A DNA stretch of 64,000 bases from Bacteroidales bacterium. GTDB taxonomy: Bacteria; Bacteroidota; Bacteroidia; Bacteroidales; UBA932. Under the pieces are notes generated by a model that was given only the letters and a program-made list of their open reading frames with translations, had not been told where the DNA came from and ran no database searches. Below, piece after piece: positions 17,208 to 25,285 of this stretch. Position 1 is the stretch's first letter, and the number at the start of each line of letters is the position of its first letter. The stretch is from the NCBI GenBank assembly GCA_020026355.1, contig JAHHQP010000006.1:1-64000 (forward strand). Direction: 5' to 3'. A program made the position numbers and the translations under genes.

Positions 17208-19175
17208 ATGCGTATCAACAGATCACTGTTATCTCTTTTGCCGTTGGCGCTGTTCCTTTCCTGTCAGAAAGGAATGGTCGGGGAGGATGGAAACGTCACG
17301 TCCCCTTCCGGCAACCCTGTCCTGATGAAGGTGCTGAACTCATCGGAGAATTCGGACCTTTCTTCGCTCATGATATTCATGGAGCAGGAACCGGATGCTC
17401 AACTCCTGGAAGATTGGGCCGGTTCCGGTGTCCTTCATGTCGGAAAACTTTTCACTTCAGTTCCTGGAAATGAGGAACGTGAGGCACGTTTCGGTCTTGA
17501 CAAATGGTATCTGGTGGAACTGGAAGAGCGTCTTCCGCTCAATAAGGCTGTCGAACTCATCGCCGAAGTTCCTTCAGTATCCAGAATCCAGTACAACACA
17601 AGGTTGTCGCTGGGTCCTGAGACGAAGTGTATCCGCTGGACACCTTCTCTTCATCTCGCTGATGCAGACAGAACTCCGTTCAATGATCCGATGATGCGAG
17701 ATCAGTGGCATTACATCAATACCGGTGACAAGTCCGTTTCTCCGAAAGCGGTAGCCGGAGGCGACATCAATGTAAAGGATGCTTGGAATTTGGTTACAGG
17801 TGATCCGGAACTCGTGGTGGCCGTTGTCGATGAGGGTGTGATGTACACTCACCCCGACCTGGCCGCCAACATGTGGATCAATACCGGAGAAATTCCAGAC
17901 AACGGAAAAGATGATGACGGCAACGGCTACATCGACGATGTCCATGGCTACAACTTCGTCACCGACGGTGCCATATCCTGGCAAGGGCCGAAGGACATCG
18001 GACATGGAACTCATGTCGCGGGAACGGTCGCTGCAGTCAGCAACAACGGTATCGGCGTGGCCGGTGTGGCTGGAGGTTCTGGAAAACAGGATGGCGTGAA
18101 ACTGATGTCCTGTCAGATTTTCGCGAATGATCGAAGTACTCAGGATGCACTCGCAAGAGCATATAAATACGCTGCAGATAATGGAGCCTGCATCATTCAG
18201 GGTTCTTTCGGCGCTGCAGGAGGAGCTTTTCATTCCGACAACGAGTATGCGGTAGAGAACGGCGCAGAAATCGCTGCGCTTGAGTATTTCAGAAGCAAGA
18301 GCAATTATCCTGCGATGACCGGCGGTCTGACCATCTTCGCTGCCGGTAATGAAACGCATCCTTGCTCCGGTTATCCGGGTGCTTTGAGAGATAATATCTC
18401 TGTCTGTGCTCTCGGCCCAGATTTCCTGCCGGCCTTCTATACGAATTACGGTCCTGGCTGCAACATCAGCGCTCCAGGAGGAGACCAGCTGATCGGTTAC
18501 GGTTCCAACATGGATGAAATTGCCAGAGCAATGGTGCTTTCTACGGTACCGGCCGGACCGAACAAGAATGAAGCAGGCTACGGCTATATGCAGGGAACTT
18601 CCATGGCCTGTCCTCATGTTTCCGGTGTGGCTGCTCTCGGATTGGCTTATGCACGCAAGCTGGGCAAGCATTTCACTGCAAAGGAGATGACGGACATGAT
18701 CCTCTCTTCTACCAATGATCTGGATAGCCGTCTGAATGGAGAAAAGACATCACCGCTTGTTTCTGATAAGATGAATCTTGCAGATTACTACAAGAAGATG
18801 GGTACCGGTTCCATCGATACCTGGCGCCTTTTCATGCAGATCGAAGGTATTCCGACCGTGATCGTCGAGTCCGGCAAGAGACAGGGAATCGACCTCTCGA
18901 AGTTCTTCGGCACAGCTTCAGTGAATCTGACTTTCCTGGGCGTGGACGTCGATGAGCAGACCAGCGGTTCCTTGAAATTCAAGCATGAACCGGAAATCAA
19001 GTTCGGTAAGCTTTTCGTGGAGCCGGAAGGAATCGGTTCCGGAAAGATCCGCATCCGTGCGATCGCCGGCGGCGAGAACCTGGGTGGCGGTGACAATATC
19101 GGTGGAATGGAGATCTCTCAGGAAATCTCGCTCATTTCACGTTCATTCAAAAGTTCCAACGGCGGTTGGTTATAA
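17208..19175 (+). CDS. Subtilisin-family (S8) serine protease, lipoprotein
   Basis: Predicted surface or periplasmic endopeptidase of 655 aa. The signal peptide ends in the lipobox LFLSC (C19). Residues about 50-135 look like an S8 propeptide. The catalytic triad is complete: D208 in VAVVDEGV, H266 in GHGTHVAG, and S465 in GTSMACPHVSG, with oxyanion N381 in AAGNE. An acidic DDDGNGYIDD stretch (235-244) may bind calcium. Residues 480-655 form an extra C-terminal domain; there is no type IX secretion C-terminal signal. It lies downstream of susC/susD and the large lipoprotein, so it probably makes peptides for that importer. Confidence 0.92.
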   Translation: MRINRSLLSLLPLALFLSCQKGMVGEDGNVTSPSGNPVLMKVLNSSENSDLSSLMIFMEQEPDAQLLEDWAGSGVLHVGKLFTSVPGNEEREARFGLDKWYLVELEERLPLNKAVELIAEVPSVSRIQYNTRLSLGPETKCIRWTPSLHLADADRTPFNDPMMRDQWHYINTGDKSVSPKAVAGGDINVKDAWNLVTGDPELVVAVVDEGVMYTHPDLAANMWINTGEIPDNGKDDDGNGYIDDVHGYNFVTDGAISWQGPKDIGHGTHVAGTVAAVSNNGIGVAGVAGGSGKQDGVKLMSCQIFANDRSTQDALARAYKYAADNGACIIQGSFGAAGGAFHSDNEYAVENGAEIAALEYFRSKSNYPAMTGGLTIFAAGNETHPCSGYPGALRDNISVCALGPDFLPAFYTNYGPGCNISAPGGDQLIGYGSNMDEIARAMVLSTVPAGPNKNEAGYGYMQGTSMACPHVSGVAALGLAYARKLGKHFTAKEMTDMILSSTNDLDSRLNGEKTSPLVSDKMNLADYYKKMGTGSIDTWRLFMQIEGIPTVIVESGKRQGIDLSKFFGTASVNLTFLGVDVDEQTSGSLKFKHEPEIKFGKLFVEPEGIGSGKIRIRAIAGGENLGGGDNIGGMEISQEISLISRSFKSSNGGWL

Positions 19176-19187
19176 AATCAGAGAATT

Positions 19188-19622
19188 ATGAAGAGAATGC
19201 TATTTGCTTGTCTGGCAGCTTGCCTTATCCTTGTCAATGCTTGCGATAAGTCGGATAAAACGCAGCCGGTGAAAATTACCGGAGAATGGAACCTGACCGG
19301 TGCTGAACTGACCGTGAAATCCACTCAGATCGGTACGGAGACGGTAGATGTTTACATCGCCTTCAACGCGGACGGAACTTTTGATATGTATCAGATGACG
19401 GGCCGTGGCCGTTATGACTATTACGGTGGAAAATGGAAACTTTCCGGAACTGTTCTGGAAGGGACCTACAATGACCCGAAGAGGCCGAACGGAAAGCCTT
19501 GGGGTAATGTCTATGAGGTTCAGGTCAATGGGGACGAACTGGTCATGACAGCAACCCGGAATTCTTCGGACCGCTATATCTACACGCGTTGTGTAATCCC
19601 GGAGAAAGTGAAGAAGCAGTAA
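19188..19622 (+). CDS. Small lipocalin-like lipoprotein
   Basis: Exported lipoprotein of 144 aa with lipobox LVNAC (C19). The mature part follows the pattern of Bacteroidetes lipocalin-like proteins: GEWNLTGAEL near 32, a FNADGTFDMYQ segment, GGKWKLSGTVLEGTY, then a strand with DELVMTATR near the end. It is likely an eight-stranded barrel. It starts 12 nt after the protease gene and is the last gene of the locus. Ligand binding or protease inhibition are possible roles; neither can be shown from sequence. Confidence 0.7.
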   Translation: MKRMLFACLAACLILVNACDKSDKTQPVKITGEWNLTGAELTVKSTQIGTETVDVYIAFNADGTFDMYQMTGRGRYDYYGGKWKLSGTVLEGTYNDPKRPNGKPWGNVYEVQVNGDELVMTATRNSSDRYIYTRCVIPEKVKKQ

Positions 19623-19636
19623 GGTAGTTTACTGCT
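19615..19636. terminator. Hairpin containing both stop codons of a convergent gene pair
   Basis: AGCAGTAA (19615-19622) pairs with TTACTGCT (19629-19636) across a 6-nt loop. The arms contain the stop codons of the lipocalin-like gene (plus) and the patatin-like gene (minus). It is short and lacks a T-run, so termination would be modest. Confidence 0.4.
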
Positions 19637-20624
19637 CCTGTCCAGATTCGTACTTGTCCAAGGCTCCTTTCATCAGTTCCCGGCCCATCCGGGAGATCTC
19701 AGGAGCCTTGGCATAGTCTTTTATAGACCCGAAGGCATCGAACGGCATGGAGGCCAGGACATCCGGCTTGTACATGGCGATGGTCTTCTGGGCATTGACA
19801 TAGTTCATGATGTCGAAGGAACGGTCCAGAATCGTATAGTAGCTGTTCTCGAATTCGATCGTATCTTCGTCCACCTTGTCCCTGGAGAAGTTCTCGCTGA
19901 GGATCTTGTAGCCTTGTGAGGCGGCCATGTGGACCTTTTCCCTGAAAGTGAGGTTCGTGTCGTGCTTGACGGCATCCATTACGTGGCGGGTTTCCTTGTT
20001 GAGGTTTTCTTTCCGTTCCGCCATTTCCTGTGCCAGCCTTTCTTCTTCATCCAAGGCTTCCACGATTCCGTCCTTGTCGATGTCGTTGACGTTGAAGGCG
20101 ACGACGATGTCATGACCGTTGCGGCTGACGCGATTCAGCGGAATGGTGTTCACGATACCTCCGTCCACCAGGAAAGTCTTGCCGTACTGTACCGGTCGGA
20201 AGAGGGACGGGATGGAAATGGAGGCCCGGATCGCGTTGAAAAGCGGTCCCTGGTCGAAGATGACCTCATTTCCGGTATATAGATCGGTCGCGATGGCGCA
20301 GTAAGGGATGTTCAGATCTCTGATGTCGATTTCCGGCACGATCTCCTTGAGCGCATCGATGACTTTGTCTCCTTTGATGAGATGGTTCTTGCTGATGGAG
20401 AGGTCCATCAGGTTGAAAACTTTCCAGGCATCCAGGTTGAACATCCAGTCTTTCACTTCGTCCAGTTTCCCGGCCGCATAGATGCCGCCGATGAGCGAAC
20501 CCATCGAGGCTCCCGCGATGGAAGTGATGTTGTAACCTCTGCTGGTAAGTTCTTCTATGGCTCCGATATAGGCGAATCCTCTAGGTCCGCCGCTGGAGAG
20601 CACGAGTGCAACGTCTTTTCCCAT
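19629..20624 (-). CDS. Patatin-like phospholipase family protein
   Basis: Predicted acyl hydrolase of 331 aa with no signal peptide. It has all patatin landmarks: the oxyanion loop SSGGPRGFAYIG (about 10-21), the nucleophile elbow GASMG (serine near residue 41) and the Asp of the dyad in VDGGIVNTIP (near 173). This resembles bacterial RssA/YchK-type proteins, which may act on membrane lipids; the substrate is unknown. The C-terminal 100 residues are helical and charged. The gene is monocistronic, convergent with the SusC/SusD locus by 6 nt, with its own -7 element upstream. Confidence 0.88.
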   Translation of the reverse strand: MGKDVALVLSSGGPRGFAYIGAIEELTSRGYNITSIAGASMGSLIGGIYAAGKLDEVKDWMFNLDAWKVFNLMDLSISKNHLIKGDKVIDALKEIVPEIDIRDLNIPYCAIATDLYTGNEVIFDQGPLFNAIRASISIPSLFRPVQYGKTFLVDGGIVNTIPLNRVSRNGHDIVVAFNVNDIDKDGIVEALDEEERLAQEMAERKENLNKETRHVMDAVKHDTNLTFREKVHMAASQGYKILSENFSRDKVDEDTIEFENSYYTILDRSFDIMNYVNAQKTIAMYKPDVLASMPFDAFGSIKDYAKAPEISRMGRELMKGALDKYESGQEQ

Positions 20625-20645
20625 GATTCATGTAGTTTAGCTGTA

Positions 20646-20653
20646 CAAATGTA
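20646..20653 (-). promoter_or_regulatory. -7 element of the patatin-like gene
   Basis: TACATTTG on the minus strand, 22 nt before the start codon. The nearest upstream TTG is 24 nt away, slightly too far for a canonical -33. Confidence 0.45.
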
Positions 20654-20680
20654 TGAAAAATTATAGACTGATGGGAACAA

Positions 20681-20701
20681 GTGGCCGGAATTTCCGGCCA
20701 C
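20681..20701 (-). terminator. GC-rich hairpin after ssb
   Basis: GTGGCCGG (20681-20688) pairs perfectly with CCGGCCAC (20694-20701) over a 5-nt loop. It lies 28 nt past the ssb stop and before the next minus-strand promoter. It lacks a clear T-run but is the likely ssb terminator. Confidence 0.5.
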
Positions 20702-20728
20702 GTCAATGCACAATCTGTTCAATGATTT

Positions 20729-21055
20729 CTAGATCGAATCGTTGATGATGGTCATACGGTTCGCCATGATTTCATGGATTTGTTTTTCTGTACCGTCAGC
20801 GGCGGTGTATTTCACGACCCGCAATCTTCCGGTGATGTTCAGGGCCGTTCCTTTCCGGATCAGGCTGAAATCAGGCATGTTCCGGTTCTTCCAGGCAACG
20901 ACGTTGTGCCAGGTCGTTTCAATCACATCTCCTTCCTTGGACTTGTACGCATAGTTGGTGGCAAGGGAGAAATGCAGGACCTGGTTGTCGCCGACATCAT
21001 TGAGGCGGACGGTCCCCACATTCCCTTGCAGCTCGATTCTGTTTATCTGTTCCAT
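20729..21055 (-). CDS. ssb: Small single-stranded DNA-binding protein
   Basis: OB-fold protein that coats single-stranded DNA. It is 108 aa: the OB domain (NRIELQGNVGTVR..., FSLATNYAY, TTWHNVVAW, ...KGTALNITGRLRVVKYTAADGT) fills the whole chain. The long acidic C-terminal tail of classical SSB, used to recruit partners, is missing, so this may be a second, accessory SSB. No replication or recombination gene is adjacent. A -7 element (21078-21085) is just upstream. Confidence 0.85.
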   Translation of the reverse strand: MEQINRIELQGNVGTVRLNDVGDNQVLHFSLATNYAYKSKEGDVIETTWHNVVAWKNRNMPDFSLIRKGTALNITGRLRVVKYTAADGTEKQIHEIMANRMTIINDSI

Positions 21056-21077
21056 GAGCTGAAATTTAATGGTTCTA

Positions 21078-21085
21078 CAAAATTA
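21078..21085 (-). promoter_or_regulatory. -7 element of ssb
   Basis: TAATTTTG on the minus strand matches TAnnTTTG, 22 nt before the ssb start. No matching -33 is seen. Confidence 0.4.
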
Positions 21086-21259
21086 CTGTACCGATGTGCA
21101 CATTCCGGTGAGTCCAAATGTCGGTTTTTCCTCAGTACTTCAGTGTAAGAAAAAGAAAATTAAGGGAAGGTTTTTCTCTTTCTTTCGGTTGCCTTTTCCT
21201 TAAGTCTTCCATGCGGTCTTAAGAAAAGGAAAAAGTGACGGGGGAAAGCATGAATAGCT

Positions 21260-21289
21260 TTGAAAATCCGTTCCTGCTTTCCAACTTTG
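21260..21289 (+). promoter_or_regulatory. Promoter of the zinc-ribbon gene and M3 peptidase
   Basis: TTG (21260-21262), a 19-nt spacer and CAACTTTG (21282-21289). The -7 has the same one-base departure (C for T) as the susC box. The start codon is 18 nt downstream. Confidence 0.45.
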
Positions 21290-21307
21290 GGCAAATGATC
21301 GTGGAGT

Positions 21308-21730
21308 ATGGACTATAATGGAAAAGGACATCAGCCGGCCAGATGTCTTCAGTGTGGAGAGGAGATCAGTTACGGACGTTCAGACAAGAAATTCTGCTGT
21401 GAAGCCTGCAAGAACCGCTATCATAACCGGAAGATGAATGCGTTGAGGGCTTTCCGCTCCCGGGTGACCGGAAAACTCGAGAAGAACCATGAGGTGCTGG
21501 AAGCGATCTTGTGTTCCGGCCAGGACGGGATGGAACTGATGCAGGCGGAAAGTCTGGGTTTCAGTCCTTCTTTCGTGACTTCTTTCAAGAAGGTGCGTTC
21601 GAAGATTGAACTGGGCTGTTATGATATCCTGTACCGGATGAGTGAAGATAAGATATCTTCTGTCCATAAAATTCCGGATCTTTCCGTAAATTTGCAGGAG
21701 AACCATAAAATGAATGATGAAGATGAATGA
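21308..21730 (+). CDS. Zinc-ribbon protein of unknown function
   Basis: Not a family I can name. The 140-aa protein has an N-terminal zinc ribbon: CLQCGEEI at residues 14-21 and FCCEACKNRYHNR near 34-46, giving a CxxC...CxxC site. The rest is basic and helical (RAFRSRVTGKLEKNHEVLEAI, then SFVTSFKKVRSKIE) with an acidic end. It could bind nucleic acid; this is a guess from composition. The stop overlaps the start of the M3 peptidase gene by 17 nt, so the two are translationally coupled. Confidence 0.65.
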   Translation: MDYNGKGHQPARCLQCGEEISYGRSDKKFCCEACKNRYHNRKMNALRAFRSRVTGKLEKNHEVLEAILCSGQDGMELMQAESLGFSPSFVTSFKKVRSKIELGCYDILYRMSEDKISSVHKIPDLSVNLQENHKMNDEDE

Positions 21731-23765
21731 GAATATGGAAAATCCGCTGCTGATGGAATCTGATGCTCCTTTCGGGGCTCCAAGATTCGATCTCATCAGG
21801 ACGGAGCATTGGCTGCCGGCTTTCCGCCAGGCCATTGCAGAAGGTAAGGAGGAAATAGACAGGATCGCGACCGATCCGGCCTTTCCTGATTTCAGGAATA
21901 CGATCGAGGCGATGGAGTATGCCGGCGGACGTCTGGACGGAATCTGCAATCTGTTCTTCAATCTGCTCGAAGCGGATTCTGACGACAGCATGCAGGCGAT
22001 CGCTGAGGAGATTTCTCCGGAACTGACAGCCTATTCCATGTATATTTCGCTCAATCCGGCGCTTTTCCAGCGGGTGAAATCGGTCTATGATCGTCGCGAT
22101 GTTCTGGGGCTGGATGCTGAACAGCGGCAGCTCCTGAAGGAAAACTATGAAGGTTTTGTCCGTAGCGGAGCGAATCTCAGCGAGGAGGATAAGGCCAGGT
22201 ACAGCAAATGGTCGGAGGAACTTTCGCTCCTGACCTTGCAGTTCGGCAAGAATGTGCTGGATGCGAACAATGCCTGGTATCTGCACTTGACTGAGGAACA
22301 GGATCTGGAGGGTCTGCCGGATTACATCCGGGAAATGGGTAAGGCAGCGGCTGCCGAGAAAGGACTGGAGGGCTGGGTCTATACCTTGGATTACCCGAGC
22401 ATGTCTCCTTTCATGAAGAACAGCGGCAGGAGGGATCTCCGGCAGCAGATGTACATGGCTTCTTCGACGAAGGCGGTCGGTGGAAAATTCGACAACACGG
22501 AAATCGTGAAGAAGATCATTGACCTGAGGATGAAGATAGCCGGTATTCTCGGTCATGAGACTTATGCGGACTATGCGCTGGAGAACCGGATGGCGAAGAC
22601 GACGGCGACGGTGGACAAGTTCCTGGCGGAACTGATGGAGCCGTCCTTGCCTTGTGCGCGGAAAGAGGTGGCCGAGGTTCTGGCTTATGCCCGGAAAAAC
22701 GGTTTCGGCGAGGATAAGCTGCAGCCGTGGGATTTCGCATATTGGGCAGAACGATATCAGGAGGCGGAATATTCCTTGAAGGAAGAAGAACTGAAGCCTT
22801 ATTTCCGTCTGGAAGACTGCATCGGGGCGGTATTGGGACTTGCAACCCGGCTGTACGGCATCACTTTCGAGGAGCGGAAGGATGTTCCGGTCTATCATCC
22901 GGATGTGAAAGTCTTCGAGGTGAAGGATGAAGACGGCAGTCATCTGGCACTTTTCTATGCGGATTTCTTCCCGAGAGCCAGCAAGAGGGGAGGAGCCTGG
23001 ATGACGGAATTCCGTGGTCAGGGCGTCCGGAACGGAAAGGAGTACCGGCCGTTCATCAGTATCGTGACGAATTTCACGAAACCGACGGCAGAAGAACCTT
23101 CCTTGCTGACGCACAATGAACTGACGACCTTCCTGCACGAGTTCGGCCATTCGCTGCACGGCATGTTCGCCAAGGGACGCTATGAGTCATTGACCGGAAC
23201 GAATGTGGCCCGCGATTTCGTGGAGCTGCCTTCACAGATCATGGAGAACTGGGCTTTCGAACCGGAATATCTGGATTCCTTCGCCCGGAACTACAAGACC
23301 GGGGAACTGATTCCGCAGGCGCTGATCGAAAAGATCGTGGCGGCGAAGAATTACCTGGCGGCCTATTATCAGGTGAGACAGCTGCATTTCGGGCTGCTTG
23401 ATATGGCTTGGCATGAGCGCAAGACACTGCCGCAGGAAGATACGGTCCGTTTCGAGCATGAGGTGCTGGATCCGTATGCGGTGCTTCCGCTGGTGGAGGG
23501 AACGGCCATTTCTCCGTCCTTCGGTCATATTTTCTCCGGCGGTTATTCCGCAGGGTATTATTCCTATAAATGGGCGGAGGTGCTGGAGGCAGATGCTTTC
23601 GAACTGTTCAAGGAGAAGGGAATCTTCAACCGCGAGGTGGCGGCTTCTTTCCGGGAGAATATCCTGTCGAAGGGCGATTCGCAGGATGCGGATATCCTTT
23701 ACCGCAACTTCAGGGGAAGGGATCCGGAACCGGCGGCTCTGATGCGGAAATTGGGATTGGCCTGA
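21714..23765 (+). CDS. M3-family metallopeptidase (Dcp/oligopeptidase A-like)
   Basis: Zinc peptidase that trims short peptides. The 683-aa length and N-terminal FDLIRTEHWLPAF pattern match the dipeptidyl carboxypeptidase/oligopeptidase A family. The zinc motif HEFGH is at 475-479 in TTFLHEFGHSLHGMF; a third-ligand glutamate lies in FVELPSQIMENW about 25 residues later. No signal peptide is seen, so it is likely cytoplasmic. Several in-frame ATGs lie at the start (21714, 21717, 21723). It may finish digestion of peptides brought in by the SusC/SusD-subtilase locus 2 kb upstream, an inference from proximity. Confidence 0.92.
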   Translation: MMKMNENMENPLLMESDAPFGAPRFDLIRTEHWLPAFRQAIAEGKEEIDRIATDPAFPDFRNTIEAMEYAGGRLDGICNLFFNLLEADSDDSMQAIAEEISPELTAYSMYISLNPALFQRVKSVYDRRDVLGLDAEQRQLLKENYEGFVRSGANLSEEDKARYSKWSEELSLLTLQFGKNVLDANNAWYLHLTEEQDLEGLPDYIREMGKAAAAEKGLEGWVYTLDYPSMSPFMKNSGRRDLRQQMYMASSTKAVGGKFDNTEIVKKIIDLRMKIAGILGHETYADYALENRMAKTTATVDKFLAELMEPSLPCARKEVAEVLAYARKNGFGEDKLQPWDFAYWAERYQEAEYSLKEEELKPYFRLEDCIGAVLGLATRLYGITFEERKDVPVYHPDVKVFEVKDEDGSHLALFYADFFPRASKRGGAWMTEFRGQGVRNGKEYRPFISIVTNFTKPTAEEPSLLTHNELTTFLHEFGHSLHGMFAKGRYESLTGTNVARDFVELPSQIMENWAFEPEYLDSFARNYKTGELIPQALIEKIVAAKNYLAAYYQVRQLHFGLLDMAWHERKTLPQEDTVRFEHEVLDPYAVLPLVEGTAISPSFGHIFSGGYSAGYYSYKWAEVLEADAFELFKEKGIFNREVAASFRENILSKGDSQDADILYRNFRGRDPEPAALMRKLGLA

Positions 23766-23793
23766 GGACTGGGCCGGAACCATTGGCAAATGA

Positions 23794-23824
23794 AAAAGGT
23801 CAGCACTGTCGGCGCTGACCTTTT
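23794..23824. terminator. Terminator between the M3 peptidase and nucleoside transporter genes
   Basis: An 11-bp stem (23794-23804 with 23814-23824) with a 9-nt loop, A-rich on the left and T-rich on the right, so it works on both strands for these convergent genes. Confidence 0.8.
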
Positions 23825-23848
23825 CTTCATTGCATTGCAGAGGCGGAA

Positions 23849-25177
23849 CTACATGATCTTGGCTTCATTGGCCTGAGGCTTCTTGAAGAAGATCGCGAAG
23901 AGAATGGCTACCAGCAACGCGAAGCCTGCGAAGATGAACCATGGAGTCGACCAGTCCGGCTGGATCAGGGTGGAGGCTTCGATACCGGTCTCGGCAGCGG
24001 ATTCGAGGGCAGCGATCGGATTGTAGACAAAGTGGTTCATGACGGCTTGTGCGGAAAGAGTTCCGATGGTCGCACCGATGCCGTTGGTCATCAGCATGAA
24101 CAGGCCTTGGGCACTGCTCTGGAATTTCTCTGAGGTTCTGGAGTCTACGTAGAGGGCTCCGGAAATGTTGAAGAAGTCGAAAGCGACTCCATAGACGATC
24201 ATGGAGAGGATGAACATCCATATGCCGGATCCGGTGTCACCGGCGCCGAGAAGACCGAAACGGAAGACCCAGGCGATCATGGAGATGAGCATCACTTTCT
24301 TGATGCCGAAGAGCTTCATGGCAAATGGAATCAGCAGGATGCCGAGGGTCTCGGAAACCTGAGAGATGGAAATCAGAGCGTTAGGGTTGTTGGCTCCCCA
24401 GCTGTCCGCGAATTCCGGAAGGGAACCGAAGTGAGAAATGTATGGACCTGCGAAGCCGTTGGTGATCTGCAGGCAGATTCCCAGCAGCATGGAGAAGACG
24501 AAGAAGATCGCCATCTGTCTGTTCTTGAAAAGTTTGAACGCTTCGAGGCCGAAGATGTCGGAGACGGTCACTTTCTTACCTTTGTTCTCCGGAGGACAGT
24601 CCGGCAGCGTGAAGCAGTAGATCAGCATGAGGATTCCGAGGATGCCGGAAAGCATGAACTGGTAGAGGGAGTGCTGCATCTGCAGACCGTCGATCTTGAC
24701 GAAGTTGACGATCCACATGCTGGCGATGAAGCCGACGGTACCGAATACACGGATCGGCGGGAAGTCCTTGACCGTATCATAGCCGCCCTTTTCGAGAATC
24801 TTGAAGGCGACGGAGTTGGACAGGGCGATGGTCGGCATGTAGAAGGCCACGCTCAGGGCATAGAGACTGAAGAGCGGACCGAAGGCGACGGCATCTCCTG
24901 CGTTCAGCGCATAGCCGGCGGCTCCGATCATGAAGAGACCGGCGAGTCCGTGGCAGTAGCCCAGGAGTTTCTGGGCAGAAACCATCCGGTCTGCCAGGGC
25001 ACCCATGATGGCCGGCATGAAGATGGAGACGATTCCTTGCATGGCGTAGAACAGTCCGATCTTTTCAGCAAGACCGACCCGGGCGAGAAAGTTTCCCATT
25101 GACGTGAGATAAGCGCCCCATACCGCCCACTGTATGAAGTTCATCACGATCAATCTGAATTTTATTGATTTGTTCAT
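23849..25177 (-). CDS. MFS nucleoside transporter (NupG/XapB-like)
   Basis: Inner-membrane permease of 442 aa with about 12 transmembrane helices. The N-terminus (KFRLIVMNFIQWAVWGAYL, then FYAMQGIVSIFMPAIMGALADR) matches the nucleoside:H+ symporter branch of the major facilitator family; FNISGALYVD-like sequence near residue 345 also fits. It imports nucleosides by proton symport in E. coli. It is a single gene with a -7 element upstream, divergent from tgt. Given tgt next door, a role in taking up queuosine-related nucleosides can be imagined but is not supported by any specific residue. Confidence 0.8.
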   Translation of the reverse strand: MNKSIKFRLIVMNFIQWAVWGAYLTSMGNFLARVGLAEKIGLFYAMQGIVSIFMPAIMGALADRMVSAQKLLGYCHGLAGLFMIGAAGYALNAGDAVAFGPLFSLYALSVAFYMPTIALSNSVAFKILEKGGYDTVKDFPPIRVFGTVGFIASMWIVNFVKIDGLQMQHSLYQFMLSGILGILMLIYCFTLPDCPPENKGKKVTVSDIFGLEAFKLFKNRQMAIFFVFSMLLGICLQITNGFAGPYISHFGSLPEFADSWGANNPNALISISQVSETLGILLIPFAMKLFGIKKVMLISMIAWVFRFGLLGAGDTGSGIWMFILSMIVYGVAFDFFNISGALYVDSRTSEKFQSSAQGLFMLMTNGIGATIGTLSAQAVMNHFVYNPIAALESAAETGIEASTLIQPDWSTPWFIFAGFALLVAILFAIFFKKPQANEAKIM

Positions 25178-25228
25178 CTTTATGTAGTTTTAATATTCTG
25201 ATATGTCGTTAGTATCCACGATAGCTGA

Positions 25229-25236
25229 CAAATATA
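25229..25236 (-). promoter_or_regulatory. -7 element of the nucleoside transporter gene
   Basis: TATATTTG on the minus strand. It lies 51 nt before the start codon and 22 nt from the divergent tgt element. Confidence 0.45.
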
Positions 25237-25258
25237 CGAGAAATTCTACAACTTTTGC

Positions 25259-25266
25259 TATCTTTG
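25259..25266 (+). promoter_or_regulatory. -7 element of tgt-lptG
   Basis: TATCTTTG matches TAnnTTTG and lies 19 nt before the tgt ATG, predicting a short leader. Confidence 0.45.
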
Positions 25267-25285
25267 GCCTTGAAAACCATTGAAT

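Noticed and set aside
17574..18671. Minus-strand open frame of 365 codons
   Set aside because: Antisense to the subtilase catalytic domain, no motifs.
17208..19175. Subtilase as a type IX secretion substrate
   Set aside because: No C-terminal sorting domain is seen and the N-terminus has a lipobox, so it is better explained as a lipoprotein.
21585..23159. Minus-strand open frame of 524 codons
   Set aside because: Lies wholly opposite the M3 peptidase gene, has a composition rich in Arg/His/Gln typical of antisense frames, and shows no family motifs.
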